Assembly: GCA_045578045.1 (NCBI GenBank)
Contig: JAZNJM010000110.1
Span: 1-18,717, forward strand
Source: SIG653 sp045578045
Lineage (GTDB): Bacteria; Bacillota; Clostridia; Oscillospirales; CAG-382
DNA: 18,717 nt
Reading direction: 5' to 3'
Numbering within the stretch: position 1 is the first letter of the stretch; the number at the start of each line of letters is the position of its first letter. A program made the translations under genes and the position numbers. Below, one piece after another: positions 1 to 8,181 of the stretch. The notes under the pieces were generated by a model that saw only the letters and a program-made list of their open reading frames with translations, searched no databases and was not told the origin of the DNA.

Positions 1-1
1 A

Positions 2-511
2 GCTCTTAGTCTTCGCTCCCACGATGAAATGTACGTTAAAGCCGTTACTTCCACTACGAGAACCCAGAGAGAGGGAGAAACAAACGGAGTTGACTATTAT
101 TTTGTCACTTTGGAAGAATTTGAAAAAATGAAAGCAGACGGAGAGCTTCTTGAGTGGACAATTTATAACAAGAACTGTTACGGCACTCCAAGACATTCTG
201 TAGAGAAAGCGCTTTCCGAAGGAAAAGTTGTTATTCTTGTAATTGATGTTGCAGGGGCGATTAACATTAAAAAAATGTTTCCTGAGGCTGTAATGTGCTT
301 TTTGAATGCAGAAAGTCTTGATGCCATTGAAAGAAGACTCAGAAGAAGAGGAACAGACACCGAAGAAGCGATCAGAGGCAGACTTTCTGTTGCAAGCAGT
401 GAGGTCAATTCAAGGGATAAGTTCGATTTTGAAGTAATGAACAGAGAGGGCAGGATGAACGAAGCTGTTGAAGAGCTTCATAGTACCGTATGCCAACTTT
501 TAAAACAGTAA
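2..511 (+). CDS. gmk: Guanylate kinase, 5' end cut off by the window
   Basis: Guanylate kinase phosphorylates GMP (and dGMP) to GDP with ATP in the cytoplasm. The frame is open from base 2, so the ATG at 29 is an internal Met and not the start. The N-terminal part carrying the Walker A P-loop lies outside the window. What remains shows the GMP-binding lid region: STTR with Arg residues, then REGE and GVDYYFV, the stretch EFEKMKADGELLEW, and YGTP, all hallmarks of the family. Further on are a VILVIDVAGA strand and the RRLRRRGTDTEEAI region, which matches the conserved RL..RGTDSEE segment. The C-terminal end is complete. It is followed 76 bases later by rpoZ, the usual gmk-rpoZ arrangement. Identity is certain; only the start is missing. 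Confidence 0.95.
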   Translation, partial: ALSLRSHDEMYVKAVTSTTRTQREGETNGVDYYFVTLEEFEKMKADGELLEWTIYNKNCYGTPRHSVEKALSEGKVVILVIDVAGAINIKKMFPEAVMCFLNAESLDAIERRLRRRGTDTEEAIRGRLSVASSEVNSRDKFDFEVMNREGRMNEAVEELHSTVCQLLKQ

Positions 512-552
512 AAACGAAAAATAAAAACTTTATATAAAAAGAAATTTAAGAC

Positions 553-575
553 AGGAGAAAAAGCCAAAAGGCTTT
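553..575 (+). promoter_or_regulatory. Displaced ribosome binding site plus small hairpin ahead of rpoZ
   Basis: An AGGAG sequence at 553-557 is the only Shine-Dalgarno-like motif upstream of rpoZ, but it is 30 bases from the first ATG. Between them is a perfect 6-bp inverted repeat, AAAGCC (560-565) and GGCTTT (570-575), with an AAAA loop. If this hairpin folds in the mRNA, the effective spacing drops to about 14 bases. The sequence is seen directly; a role in rpoZ translation is inference. Confidence 0.3.
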
Positions 576-587
576 GTGTGAAAAATT

Positions 588-872
588 ATGATGCTTTATC
601 CAACTATCCAAGAGCTTACAGGAGGTAAAATCAACCGCTATGAGCTTGTTATTGCCGCCGCAAAGGGTGCGCGTATCGTTATTGAAAAGGATATAGAATT
701 TCGTGAAGCAGAACTAAAAAAGAGAGAGTTTGACCGTATGCCAAAAGAAAAAAAGCCTCCTGTTATTGGCGAAAATCTTCCTGAAAAGGCTGTTACAATA
801 GCTATTAAAAAAATCCATTCTGGAGATTTTACAATTTCGTGTGAAAACGAAGGTGTGGCTGATGCCGAATGA
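588..872 (+). CDS. rpoZ: DNA-directed RNA polymerase omega subunit
   Basis: Omega is a small subunit that helps fold and hold beta-prime in the RNA polymerase core. The 94-residue product has the family signature near its N-terminus: a TIQELT segment, then INRYELVIAAAKGAR, equivalent to the conserved SRY.LV..AAKRAR motif. A long helix rich in Lys/Glu follows. A late EKAVTIAIKKIHSG segment matches the C-terminal K.V..A..EI.. region of omega. Two adjacent in-frame ATG codons (588 and 591) can start it, and upstream frames are closed by a TGA at 579. No Shine-Dalgarno sequence is well placed. Its position right after gmk is standard. Its last codons overlap the start of priA, so the two are probably translationally coupled. 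Confidence 0.92.
   Translation: MMLYPTIQELTGGKINRYELVIAAAKGARIVIEKDIEFREAELKKREFDRMPKEKKPPVIGENLPEKAVTIAIKKIHSGDFTISCENEGVADAE
849..855 (+). promoter_or_regulatory. Ribosome binding site of priA inside rpoZ
   Basis: GAAGGTG lies six bases before the ATG at 862 and is the best Shine-Dalgarno match near the start of priA. It favours 862 over the alternative in-frame GTG at 841, whose nearest GGAG is about 14 bases away. Confidence 0.55.
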
Positions 873-3336
873 AAACGTGTGCGAATTTGCAGGCGTACAT
901 CTTCTTGATACGGTTTGGAACGTAGACAGAGAATATACCTATCGTATTCCCGAAAGCCTTAAAGAAAGGGTAAAAAAAGGGGTTCTTGTTGTTATACCCT
1001 TTGGAAACGGTAACGTTAAAAAAACAGGCTTTGTTGTTTCTGTTGGAAACGTTTGTTCTACTCCTTCTCCAAAGGAGATAATCTCCGTTCTTGATTACGG
1101 AAAGTATCTTCCAAAAGAATCCGTTGGACTTTCTCGGTTTATGAAACAACGTTGTTTTTGCACAGTTGGTTCAGCGGTTCGCATTATGCTTCCTCCTGGG
1201 GTTAATACTAAACGAAGCATATGGTATTCCGTTGGGGAAGAACCAGAAAAATTTTCTGATGATGAATCTGAAGAAATATACAGATACGTTTCTGCGGAAG
1301 ATAAAATAACACATTTTGAGCTTGTTAAAATTTATAGTGAAGAAAAAATAAAAAAACTTGTTAAAGCAGGCGTGCTCAGAAAACTTGAAGCGGTTTGCGA
1401 AAAGGAAAATTCTAAAACTGAAATATATTGTTCCCTTGGAAGAATACCGCAAAAGTCAGAACGTATTTCAGAAGGAAGAAAACGTGTTATTTCCATATTA
1501 TCCTCAGAAGACGGCGAGAAGAAAAGTATATCCTTAAAAAAACTTTGTGAACTTGCGGAAGTCAGTCAAGCTGTTGTCAAAGGACTTGAAAAAAGCGGAA
1601 TAGTTGTTTTTGAAAACAGAACTGTAATTCGCGGAGTTGACCTCGAAGACGTTGATTTGAGTAACGGTGGAAATAAAAGAATATTTTCTTCTGAAATGCT
1701 CAATATAGAACAGAAAGAAGCATATTCAACCTTATGTGGTCTTATGGATTCTGATGAAGCAAAGGCGGCGTTGCTTTTCGGTATTACGGGAAGCGGAAAA
1801 ACTTCCGTTATAATAGGGGCGGTAAGCTATGCGTTAAGCAAAGGAAAAACCGCAATAGTTATGCTACCCGAAATTGGCTTGACTTCTCAGGCTATAAGTA
1901 TTTTCGTTTCTTATTTTGGTGAGAAATGTGCACTTTTACATTCAATGCTTTCAGAGGGTGAAAGAATTGATGCATATAGGAGAATTATAAGCGGAGAAGC
2001 AAAAGTTGTTATCGGAACACGTTCTGCGGTTTTTGCTCCCCTTGAAAATATAGGTGTTATCGTTCTCGATGAAGAACAGGAAACCTCATATAAATCTGAG
2101 AAAACTCCTAAGTATCACGCAAGGGATATTGCCAGATATCGTTGCGGAGTTAATAAGGCGTTAATGCTTCTTGCTTCTGCAACTCCATCAGTTGAAAGCT
2201 ATTATAAGGCAATAAAAGGAATTTATACTCTTGTTAAATTAGAAAAAAGATATGGAAATATGCCTCTTCCAAAGGTTATTGTTGCAGATTTGCGAACAGA
2301 CAGAGAGGAAGGGGAAAGAGGAATGTTGGGCGGAGAGCTTATGGCTCGTATCCGTGAAACTAAAGAACGTGATGAGCAGTCAATCCTTTTCGTCAACAGA
2401 AGAGGGCATAGCTCCCACGTTGGATGTCATTCTTGTGGATTTGTTTATTCTTGCCCCAATTGTTCCGTATCTTTAACTTATCACGCTTATACGGGGACGG
2501 GGAAAGGAAAACTTACTTGTCATTATTGTGGATATACAATAAATAAACCCTCTAAATGTCCTTCTTGCAATAGTGTTCATCTCAATTATTCAGGATATGG
2601 AACTCAGCTTCTTCAAGAAGAATTGGAAGAAAGACTTCGTGAGTATAAAACAATAAGGATGGATGCAGATACAACTTCCAAAAAAAGCTCACATAAAAAA
2701 CTTTTAAAAAGTTTCAGAAACAAGGAAGCAGATATTTTATATGGAACGCAAATGATTGCAAAGGGCTTTGATTTCCCAAATGTAACTCTTGTTGGGGTTG
2801 TTCTTGCAGATTCTGTTTTATATATGAACGATTTCAGGGCGGGAGAACGAACCTTTTCCCTTATAACACAGCTTATAGGGAGAGCAGGAAGAGGAACTAT
2901 GCCTGGGAATGCTGTTGTTCAAACGTATAACCCCGACCATCAGGTTTTAAAACTTGCTATCACCCAGAATTATGAGAAATTTTTTGAAAGCGAAATAGCT
3001 TTAAGAAAAGCAGTTGTTTTTCCACCCTTTTGCGAAATTGCAATATTCAGCGTTTCGTCAAAAGATGAAACTGTTTTGTCAAGTGCCGCTTTAAAAATTG
3101 ATGAGATATATCATAATTTGTTAAACGAATATAATAATTCCATAACGGCTGTTAAATTTGGTCCGTTTCGTGAGGGAATATATAAAATTAACGGAACTTT
3201 CAGACAAAAGCTCGTTATCAAATATCGTGAATGTGCTGAAGTCAGAGAGCTTTTTTCAAGAATGTTAACTCAATTTCTTGAGCTTAATATAGAAAACGTT
3301 AAAATTGAAATAGATATAAATCCCTTAACTATTTAA
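862..3336 (+). CDS. priA: Primosomal protein N' (PriA), replication-restart helicase
   Basis: PriA is a superfamily 2 3'-to-5' DNA helicase that recognises stalled forks and reloads the replisome. The 824-residue protein (from ATG 862) starts with the PriA 3'-DNA-binding domain. Walker A GITGSGKT is at about 307-314, and the DEEQ box is at 403-406, followed by a KYHARDIA segment. Two zinc-binding clusters are inserted in the helicase: Cys522, 525, 531 and 534, and Cys553, 556, 566 and 569. Helicase motifs GTQMIAKGFDFPNV and QLIGRAGRG follow. A GTG at 841 could give seven more residues, but the ATG at 862 has the better ribosome site and ATG codon. The gene overlaps rpoZ by 11 bases. In B. subtilis coaBC lies between these two genes; here it is missing. 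Confidence 0.95.
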   Translation: MPNENVCEFAGVHLLDTVWNVDREYTYRIPESLKERVKKGVLVVIPFGNGNVKKTGFVVSVGNVCSTPSPKEIISVLDYGKYLPKESVGLSRFMKQRCFCTVGSAVRIMLPPGVNTKRSIWYSVGEEPEKFSDDESEEIYRYVSAEDKITHFELVKIYSEEKIKKLVKAGVLRKLEAVCEKENSKTEIYCSLGRIPQKSERISEGRKRVISILSSEDGEKKSISLKKLCELAEVSQAVVKGLEKSGIVVFENRTVIRGVDLEDVDLSNGGNKRIFSSEMLNIEQKEAYSTLCGLMDSDEAKAALLFGITGSGKTSVIIGAVSYALSKGKTAIVMLPEIGLTSQAISIFVSYFGEKCALLHSMLSEGERIDAYRRIISGEAKVVIGTRSAVFAPLENIGVIVLDEEQETSYKSEKTPKYHARDIARYRCGVNKALMLLASATPSVESYYKAIKGIYTLVKLEKRYGNMPLPKVIVADLRTDREEGERGMLGGELMARIRETKERDEQSILFVNRRGHSSHVGCHSCGFVYSCPNCSVSLTYHAYTGTGKGKLTCHYCGYTINKPSKCPSCNSVHLNYSGYGTQLLQEELEERLREYKTIRMDADTTSKKSSHKKLLKSFRNKEADILYGTQMIAKGFDFPNVTLVGVVLADSVLYMNDFRAGERTFSLITQLIGRAGRGTMPGNAVVQTYNPDHQVLKLAITQNYEKFFESEIALRKAVVFPPFCEIAIFSVSSKDETVLSSAALKIDEIYHNLLNEYNNSITAVKFGPFREGIYKINGTFRQKLVIKYRECAEVRELFSRMLTQFLELNIENVKIEIDINPLTI

Positions 3337-3400
3337 AAAGAATTCTTATATATAAATAGAATCCTAATATAACTTGAATAGAATCAGAAAGGCTTACAAA

Positions 3401-3880
3401 ATGGCAATATTGAATATACTTAAAATGAAAGACGACAGCGAAACCTTGAGAAAGAAATCAAGACCTGTTGAAATAATAAACGAAAGAATATTAACCCTTC
3501 TTGACGATATGAAAGAGACCTTGAAGGATTCTGGAGGAGTTGGACTTGCTGCTCCTCAGGTTGGAGTTTTAAGAAGAGTTGTCGTTATTGATGATGGTGA
3601 AAAGCTCGTTGAACTTATAAATCCCGTTCTTGTTGAAGAATGTGGAGAACAAGAAGAGGTTGAAGGCTGTCTTTCCGTTCCTCTTGAATGGGGATATACA
3701 AAACGTCCCGCAAAGGTTGTTTGTGAAGCTCTCGACAGAAACGGAAATAAATTCAGAATTGAAGGAACAGACCTTCTTGCAAGATGCCTTTGCCACGAAA
3801 CAGACCATCTTGACGGCGTTATTTTCACAGATAAAGTTACAAGAATGTTGAGCGAGGAAGAAGTTGAAGCACTCAGATAA
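3401..3880 (+). CDS. def: Peptide deformylase
   Basis: Peptide deformylase is a metalloenzyme that removes the N-formyl group from nascent proteins, the counterpart of Fmt encoded next. The 159-residue product has all three family motifs: GVGLAAPQ at about 46-53, EGCLS at 88-92 with the metal-ligand Cys90, and HETDH at 132-136 with ligands His132 and His136 and catalytic Glu133. The third position of the last motif is Thr, a mild variation on the usual HE.DH. I chose ATG 3401 because it has AGAAAGG eight bases upstream and gives the typical MAIL.I N-terminus; an in-frame TTG at 3374 would add nine residues without a good ribosome site. The last codons overlap the start of fmt. Confidence 0.95.
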   Translation: MAILNILKMKDDSETLRKKSRPVEIINERILTLLDDMKETLKDSGGVGLAAPQVGVLRRVVVIDDGEKLVELINPVLVEECGEQEEVEGCLSVPLEWGYTKRPAKVVCEALDRNGNKFRIEGTDLLARCLCHETDHLDGVIFTDKVTRMLSEEEVEALR

Positions 3881-4811
3881 AAAAATCAAAATTGAACAAT
3901 TTGGAAAAATTGAAAAAATAGTATATATGGGAACTCCCGATTTTGCGGCATCAATTTTTGAATGTCTTGTTGATGCGGGATATAACGTACCATTAGTTGT
4001 TTCTCAAATGGATAAACCGAGAGGAAGAGGAAACGTTATGTCTCCGTCTCCCGTTAAAGCGGCTGCAATGAATAGGGGAATTTCCGTTATAACACCTTCG
4101 GCAGTTAAAAGCGAAGAAGCGGTTGAAGTTTTAAAGGAAATTGCTCCCGATTTAATAATCGTTGCAGCATATGGACAAATACTGCCGGAAAGTATTTTAA
4201 ACTTACCTAAATATGGATGTATCAACGTTCACGCTTCTCTTTTACCTGAATACAGAGGAGCAGCTCCCATAAACAGAGCTATAATGGACGGTAAAACCGA
4301 GGGCGGCGTTACTGTTATGTATATGGAAAAAGGACTTGATACGGGGGATATGCTTCACGTTAAGAAAATGGATATTCCCGATGATATGGACGCGGGTGAG
4401 TTTCACGATGCTCTTGCTGTTTTGGGAAGCGAGGCTCTCTTGGAATTTTTATCTGATTTTGAAAAGGGAAATGCATATCGCGAAAAGCAAGATGATTCAA
4501 AGGCAACTTATGCAGCTAAAATTTTAAAAGATGAGCTTGAAATAGATTTTTCAAAGCCTTGTAAAGATGTCAGAAATTTTATAAGAGGAACAGCTCCATT
4601 CCCCGGAAGTTTTTTTATACTTAACGGAAAGCGTATAAAAGCAATGAAAGCAGAGCTTGGTAACGCTATGGGTGAGGTTGGAAAAGCATTGAAAAACGAA
4701 AAGGGAATAGAGATAATCTGCGGGGAGGGAAGCGTTATTATAACTTCTCTCAAGCCCGAAGGAAAAAGAGTTATGACTGGTGCAGAATATCTTGTCGGTA
4801 ATAAAATATAG
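3864..4811 (+). CDS. fmt: Methionyl-tRNA formyltransferase
   Basis: Fmt transfers a formyl group from 10-formyl-tetrahydrofolate to initiator Met-tRNA. The N-terminal Rossmann-like domain opens with IVYMGTPDFA, and a DKPRGRG segment matches the conserved loop. The catalytic triad is visible as Asn121 and His123 in INVHASLLP and Asp159 in GLDTGDM. A C-terminal OB-fold-like domain follows (RNFIRGTAPFPGSF onwards). Most Fmt proteins begin directly at the IV.MGTPDFA strand, but no ATG or GTG is in frame close to it. The best codon is TTG 3864, inside the end of def, preceded by GAGGAAG; this gives about 18 additional charged residues. A 17-base overlap with def suggests translational coupling. 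The identity is secure, the exact start less so. Confidence 0.92.
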   Translation: MKHSDKKIKIEQFGKIEKIVYMGTPDFAASIFECLVDAGYNVPLVVSQMDKPRGRGNVMSPSPVKAAAMNRGISVITPSAVKSEEAVEVLKEIAPDLIIVAAYGQILPESILNLPKYGCINVHASLLPEYRGAAPINRAIMDGKTEGGVTVMYMEKGLDTGDMLHVKKMDIPDDMDAGEFHDALAVLGSEALLEFLSDFEKGNAYREKQDDSKATYAAKILKDELEIDFSKPCKDVRNFIRGTAPFPGSFFILNGKRIKAMKAELGNAMGEVGKALKNEKGIEIICGEGSVIITSLKPEGKRVMTGAEYLVGNKI

Positions 4812-4836
4812 TGTTTTATCATCCTTTTTATAAAAT

Positions 4837-4867
4837 TTGATTTAAGAGAGTAGATAGATTTTATAAT
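4837..4867 (+). promoter_or_regulatory. Possible weak sigma-A promoter ahead of the unknown membrane protein
   Basis: A perfect TATAAT is at 4862-4867. The only -35-like element, TTGATT at 4837-4842, is 19 bases away, which is longer than the preferred 17. Given the AT-rich background this could be chance. If real, the transcript would begin just before the ATG at 4885, which would favour the GTG at 4918 as the true start. Confidence 0.3.
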
Positions 4868-4884
4868 TATATAAAAAATGACAA

Positions 4885-5640
4885 ATGCACATTAAAAGCA
4901 TAATCGAGGAATATATTGTGGGAAAACTTACCTTGAAATTCGATATATCTGATAATTCTTCATATAACGTTGGAATAGAAAGTAAAAAGTATGTTGAATC
5001 AGAAAACGCCTTTGAACGAAAATTTGAGAAAACAGTTGATATAACGAGAAAAACTGTTTCATTTGACGTTGAAGACGGAGAAACAAACGTTTATATAGAA
5101 CAATGTTTTGAACCCGAAGGGGAAGGTGCGTTGATAACCGCTTTAAAATTGATAACGCTTCCAATTAAGGGCATATTCAACACTATTTTAATGAATAACG
5201 ACACAGATTGGGAAAAAGATATTTGTGCATACGGACTAAATGCTCTTTTAAATATTCACGTTTCGGGAAATATGGAATATGAAATTAAAATAAAAAATTC
5301 AGAGTTTTTAGGAGAAACAGAAAGTTTTTCTTTCCCAACCGTTGAAACTTCACCTTCTGTTTTGAAAAAAACTGAAAAAACGGATAACAGAGGAAGCATA
5401 GACAAATGTTTCAGAAAATTCGTTTGGAGAATGTATTCGTTTTTGTCGGTTATAGTTTTGCTTTTTGGCGTTATTCTTTTTTCAACTTTTATCAAAGAGA
5501 ATAGTAATATGGTTTTAATAGTTGCTTGTGGAATTGTTGCAGTTGTTTTATTTGTCTCAATGATTTTGATAAATGCAAAAAACGAGAGAAAAAGAAAATA
5601 TCTTCATCATCTTTTTGATAAAAACAACAATATCCATTGA
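4885..5640 (+). CDS. Uncharacterised membrane-anchored protein with two C-terminal TM helices
   Basis: I do not recognise this 251-residue protein. The first 170 residues look soluble, with alternating short strands and many charged residues, broken by a hydrophobic stretch at about 83-104 (ITALKLITLPIKGIF) that may touch the membrane. Two clear transmembrane helices lie at about 184-203 and 209-229, joined by a very short polar loop (KENSN), so they form a hairpin. A basic tail follows (ERKRKY). No signal peptide or catalytic motif is obvious. ATG 4885 has no ribosome site; an in-frame GTG at 4918 has GAGGA seven bases upstream and would shorten the protein by 11 residues. It sits between fmt and rsmB, a place where many Clostridia have a zinc metallopeptidase gene; no HEXXH motif is present, so it is not that enzyme. 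Confidence 0.8.
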   Translation: MHIKSIIEEYIVGKLTLKFDISDNSSYNVGIESKKYVESENAFERKFEKTVDITRKTVSFDVEDGETNVYIEQCFEPEGEGALITALKLITLPIKGIFNTILMNNDTDWEKDICAYGLNALLNIHVSGNMEYEIKIKNSEFLGETESFSFPTVETSPSVLKKTEKTDNRGSIDKCFRKFVWRMYSFLSVIVLLFGVILFSTFIKENSNMVLIVACGIVAVVLFVSMILINAKNERKRKYLHHLFDKNNNIH

Positions 5641-5688
5641 AAATTTTGCAATTTCCAGAAAAAGAAAGTAGAAAACGGTATTAAATAA

Positions 5689-6948
5689 ATGAGTGCAAGA
5701 AAATGTGCCTTTGAGGCTATAGGAAGAGTTATAGATAGTGGGGCTTACAATAATATAACCATAGGCGGACTATATGCAAAATATTCTCTTTCAAATGAAG
5801 ATAAAAATCTTTGCGGAAATATTGTCAAGGGTGTTTTAGAGAGAAAATTAACTCTTGATTACGTTATATCAAAGCTATCGTCATTTCCAATTCATACCCT
5901 TGATAAAAGAGTTTTAAATCTTCTAAGAATGGGTTTGTATCAGATGATTTATCTTGATAGAATCCCCGATTTTGCAATTTGTAATGAATCCGCTGAAATT
6001 GCAGACTCTTTTGGAAAAAAGAAAAAAGGGTTTGTTAATGGTGTTTTGCGTTCTGCTTGCAGAAGAAAAAAAGAAATTTCAGAATATATAGAACAAGCTC
6101 CCAAATATATAAGGTTTTCTTTAAATGAAGAGTTGTATTCATTGCTTACAGAACAATATGGAAAAGATGCAGAAATAATTGCAAAAAGTTATTTTGAAAA
6201 AGGCGGAACTGCTCTCAGAGTTAATCCCCTTAAAACAACGGCTGATTTTTTAGTTGAAAAATTAAAAGAAAACAATATAGATTGCGAGGCTTTGAGCGAG
6301 AGAACTGTTGTTGTAAATGAAAATATGGCTAAGGCTCTTGAGCTTATTGATGAAGGATTATTTTATGTTCAGGGGTTATCTTCTCAACGTGCTGTTGAAG
6401 TTTTAAATGCAAAAAAAGGTGATTTTGTAGTTGACGTTTGCGCTTGTCCGGGTGGAAAAACTGTTGGAGCTTCAATGGATATGGAAAATATGGGCGAGGT
6501 TCATTCTTTTGATATCCACGAAAATAAACTTCCTTTAATTAAAAAAAATGCGTCTGTACTTGGAATTGATATTGTTGAAACAGAAAAGCACAACAGCAAA
6601 ACAGTAAACGTAAAATATATAAATAAAGCTGATAAGGTAATATGTGATGTTCCGTGTTCTGGAATAGGAAGTATTGGAAAAAGACCTGAAATCAGATATA
6701 AAAGCATTTCTGAAATAAACGGACTTGTTGAAACACAAAAGAGTATTTTGAAAGCCTCGTCTTTCTATCTTAAAACGGGCGGTGTTTTAGTTTATTCAGT
6801 TTGCTCTATAAACAAAAATGAAGGGGAAAGAGTAGTTAAAGATTTTATTGAAAAAAACCAATGCTTTTTCCTTGAATATGAAGAAACGGTTCTACCAAAA
6901 CGCGGGTGCGATGGATTTTATATAGCAAAAATAGTTAAAAATATATAA
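5689..6948 (+). CDS. rsmB: 16S rRNA (cytosine-967 C5) methyltransferase RsmB
   Basis: RsmB methylates C967 (E. coli numbering) of 16S rRNA using S-adenosylmethionine. The N-terminal 130 or so residues form a NusB-like RNA-binding domain (ARKCAFEAI, LSNEDKNLC, LRMGLYQM and FVNGVLR). The C-terminal half is the Rossmann methyltransferase: SAM motif VDVCACPGGKT with Asp249; DVPCSG with Cys323; and YSVCSINKNEGE with Cys372, the likely nucleophile by homology with the two conserved cysteines of RsmB. Canonical motifs usually read DAPCSG and YSTCS, so both carry a conservative Val substitution. The length of 419 residues is typical. The start has no clear Shine-Dalgarno sequence. The neighbours fmt upstream and rlmN 19 bases downstream fit the conserved Firmicute order. 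Confidence 0.93.
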   Translation: MSARKCAFEAIGRVIDSGAYNNITIGGLYAKYSLSNEDKNLCGNIVKGVLERKLTLDYVISKLSSFPIHTLDKRVLNLLRMGLYQMIYLDRIPDFAICNESAEIADSFGKKKKGFVNGVLRSACRRKKEISEYIEQAPKYIRFSLNEELYSLLTEQYGKDAEIIAKSYFEKGGTALRVNPLKTTADFLVEKLKENNIDCEALSERTVVVNENMAKALELIDEGLFYVQGLSSQRAVEVLNAKKGDFVVDVCACPGGKTVGASMDMENMGEVHSFDIHENKLPLIKKNASVLGIDIVETEKHNSKTVNVKYINKADKVICDVPCSGIGSIGKRPEIRYKSISEINGLVETQKSILKASSFYLKTGGVLVYSVCSINKNEGERVVKDFIEKNQCFFLEYEETVLPKRGCDGFYIAKIVKNI

Positions 6949-6967
6949 AAAGTTGCGTTTTTAAATT

Positions 6968-8026
6968 ATGACAGAAAAACTTGAAATAACGGAAAATCTA
7001 ATAGATAAAATAGATTTAAAATCTATGTTTGAAGAAGAAATATGTGAATATGTAAAGTCAAAGGGATATCCATCTTTTCGGGGAAAACAAATATACGAAT
7101 GGATTTCAAAAGGAATTGAATCCTTTGACGAAATGACTAATATTCCCAAAAATATAAGAGATGCTTTAAAAAAAGAATGTACGTTAAGCTGTGCAAAAAT
7201 TGTAAGAAAGCTCGTTTCTCAGATTGACGGAACGGTTAAATATCTTCTTGAATTTGAAGACGGGGAAACGGTTGAAACTGTTTTTATGCGTTATAAACAC
7301 GGAAATACAGTTTGCGTTTCAACTCAGGTTGGTTGCAGAATGGGTTGTAAATTTTGTGCATCAACAATAGGCGGTCTTATTCGTATGTTGAAGCCATCGG
7401 AAATTTTAGAACAGATTCTCGTTTGTATGCGTGATTTAAATGAAACGGTTTCAAATATTGTTCTTATGGGAATAGGCGAACCTCTTGATAATTATGATAA
7501 CGTTTTAAAGTTTCTTCATCTTGTGAATTGTGAAAAAGGCGTTGGAATTGGTATGCGTCATATTTCTCTTTCAACTTGCGGACTTGTTGATATGATAGAT
7601 AAGCTAAGAGAGGAAAAACTTGGTATAACTCTTTCCGTTTCTCTCCACGCACCATCAGATGAGATACGAAAGAAAATAATGCCTATTGCAAACAAATGGA
7701 ATATAGATTCTCTTCTTGAAAGCTGTAAAAAATATTCTAAGTCTACTTCAAGACGAATTTCTTATGAATATGCTATGATAAAGGGAGTTAACGACAGCGT
7801 TGAATGTGCCTCTCTTTTAGCCAAGCGGTTAAAAGGAACTTTAGCCCACGTTAATCTTATTCCCGTTAACAGCGTTACAGAAACGGGATTTGTTAAAAGT
7901 GAAGCTGAAACTATCAAGAGATTTTGCGATATTTTAGAAAAAAGCGGTGTTACCGCAACCGTACGAAGAAAGCTGGGAAGCGATATAAACGCTTCTTGCG
8001 GACAGCTCAGAAGAGGAAAAAAATAA
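6968..8026 (+). CDS. rlmN: Dual-specificity radical SAM methyltransferase RlmN (23S A2503 / tRNA A37)
   Basis: RlmN places a methyl group on C2 of adenosine 2503 in 23S rRNA and on A37 of some tRNAs. The 352-residue protein has an N-terminal accessory domain (FRGKQIYEWI, equivalent to the usual FRA.Q...W) and a radical SAM barrel. The cluster motif is Cys123-X3-Cys127-X2-Cys130 (GCRMGCKFCAS). Cys116 in CVSTQVGC and the C-terminal Cys344 in SDINASCGQLR match the two mechanistic cysteines known from E. coli RlmN (118 and 355), so the enzyme appears fully active. A GIGEPLDNYDNV motif and a SLHAPSDEIR segment are also diagnostic. No convincing Shine-Dalgarno sequence precedes the ATG. The next gene is separated by 155 bases. 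Confidence 0.96.
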   Translation: MTEKLEITENLIDKIDLKSMFEEEICEYVKSKGYPSFRGKQIYEWISKGIESFDEMTNIPKNIRDALKKECTLSCAKIVRKLVSQIDGTVKYLLEFEDGETVETVFMRYKHGNTVCVSTQVGCRMGCKFCASTIGGLIRMLKPSEILEQILVCMRDLNETVSNIVLMGIGEPLDNYDNVLKFLHLVNCEKGVGIGMRHISLSTCGLVDMIDKLREEKLGITLSVSLHAPSDEIRKKIMPIANKWNIDSLLESCKKYSKSTSRRISYEYAMIKGVNDSVECASLLAKRLKGTLAHVNLIPVNSVTETGFVKSEAETIKRFCDILEKSGVTATVRRKLGSDINASCGQLRRGKK

Positions 8027-8125
8027 AACATTTTCTTTTTGTAAAGAAGAAAAAACATTCTTTTCTTTTAAAATAATAAAAAAAGTATCAACAAATACAA
8101 AAATATATACTTTATTTTTTAGATA

Positions 8126-8141
8126 TTCAATGGGCATTGAA
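8126..8141 (+). repeat. Short perfect inverted repeat in the rlmN-stp gap
   Basis: The 155-base gap between rlmN and stp is extremely AT-rich. It holds one perfect palindrome, TTCAATG-GG-CATTGAA, 40 bases before the stp start. It is flanked on both sides by the sequence GATATTC (8122-8128 and 8144-8150). I see no Rho-independent terminator and no convincing pair of -35/-10 boxes here. The element could be an operator or a chance palindrome; nothing decides it. Confidence 0.35.
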
Positions 8142-8181
8142 AGGATATTCTTTTATTTAAAAAGACAAACGGGGAAAGCGT

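Noticed and set aside
3891..3927. ATT codons at 3891 and 3909, or the internal ATG at 3927, as the start of fmt
   Set aside because: ATT starts are very rare and have no ribosome site here; ATG 3927 would remove the first strand of the fold. TTG 3864 with GAGGAAG upstream is better.
4885..5640. Zinc metallopeptidase often found near fmt in Clostridia
   Set aside because: No HEXXH motif or equivalent, and the membrane topology differs.
8026..8075. Possible terminator after rlmN (TTCTTT and AAAGAA arms)
   Set aside because: The stem has little GC and no T-tract directly after it; chance pairing is likely in such AT-rich DNA.
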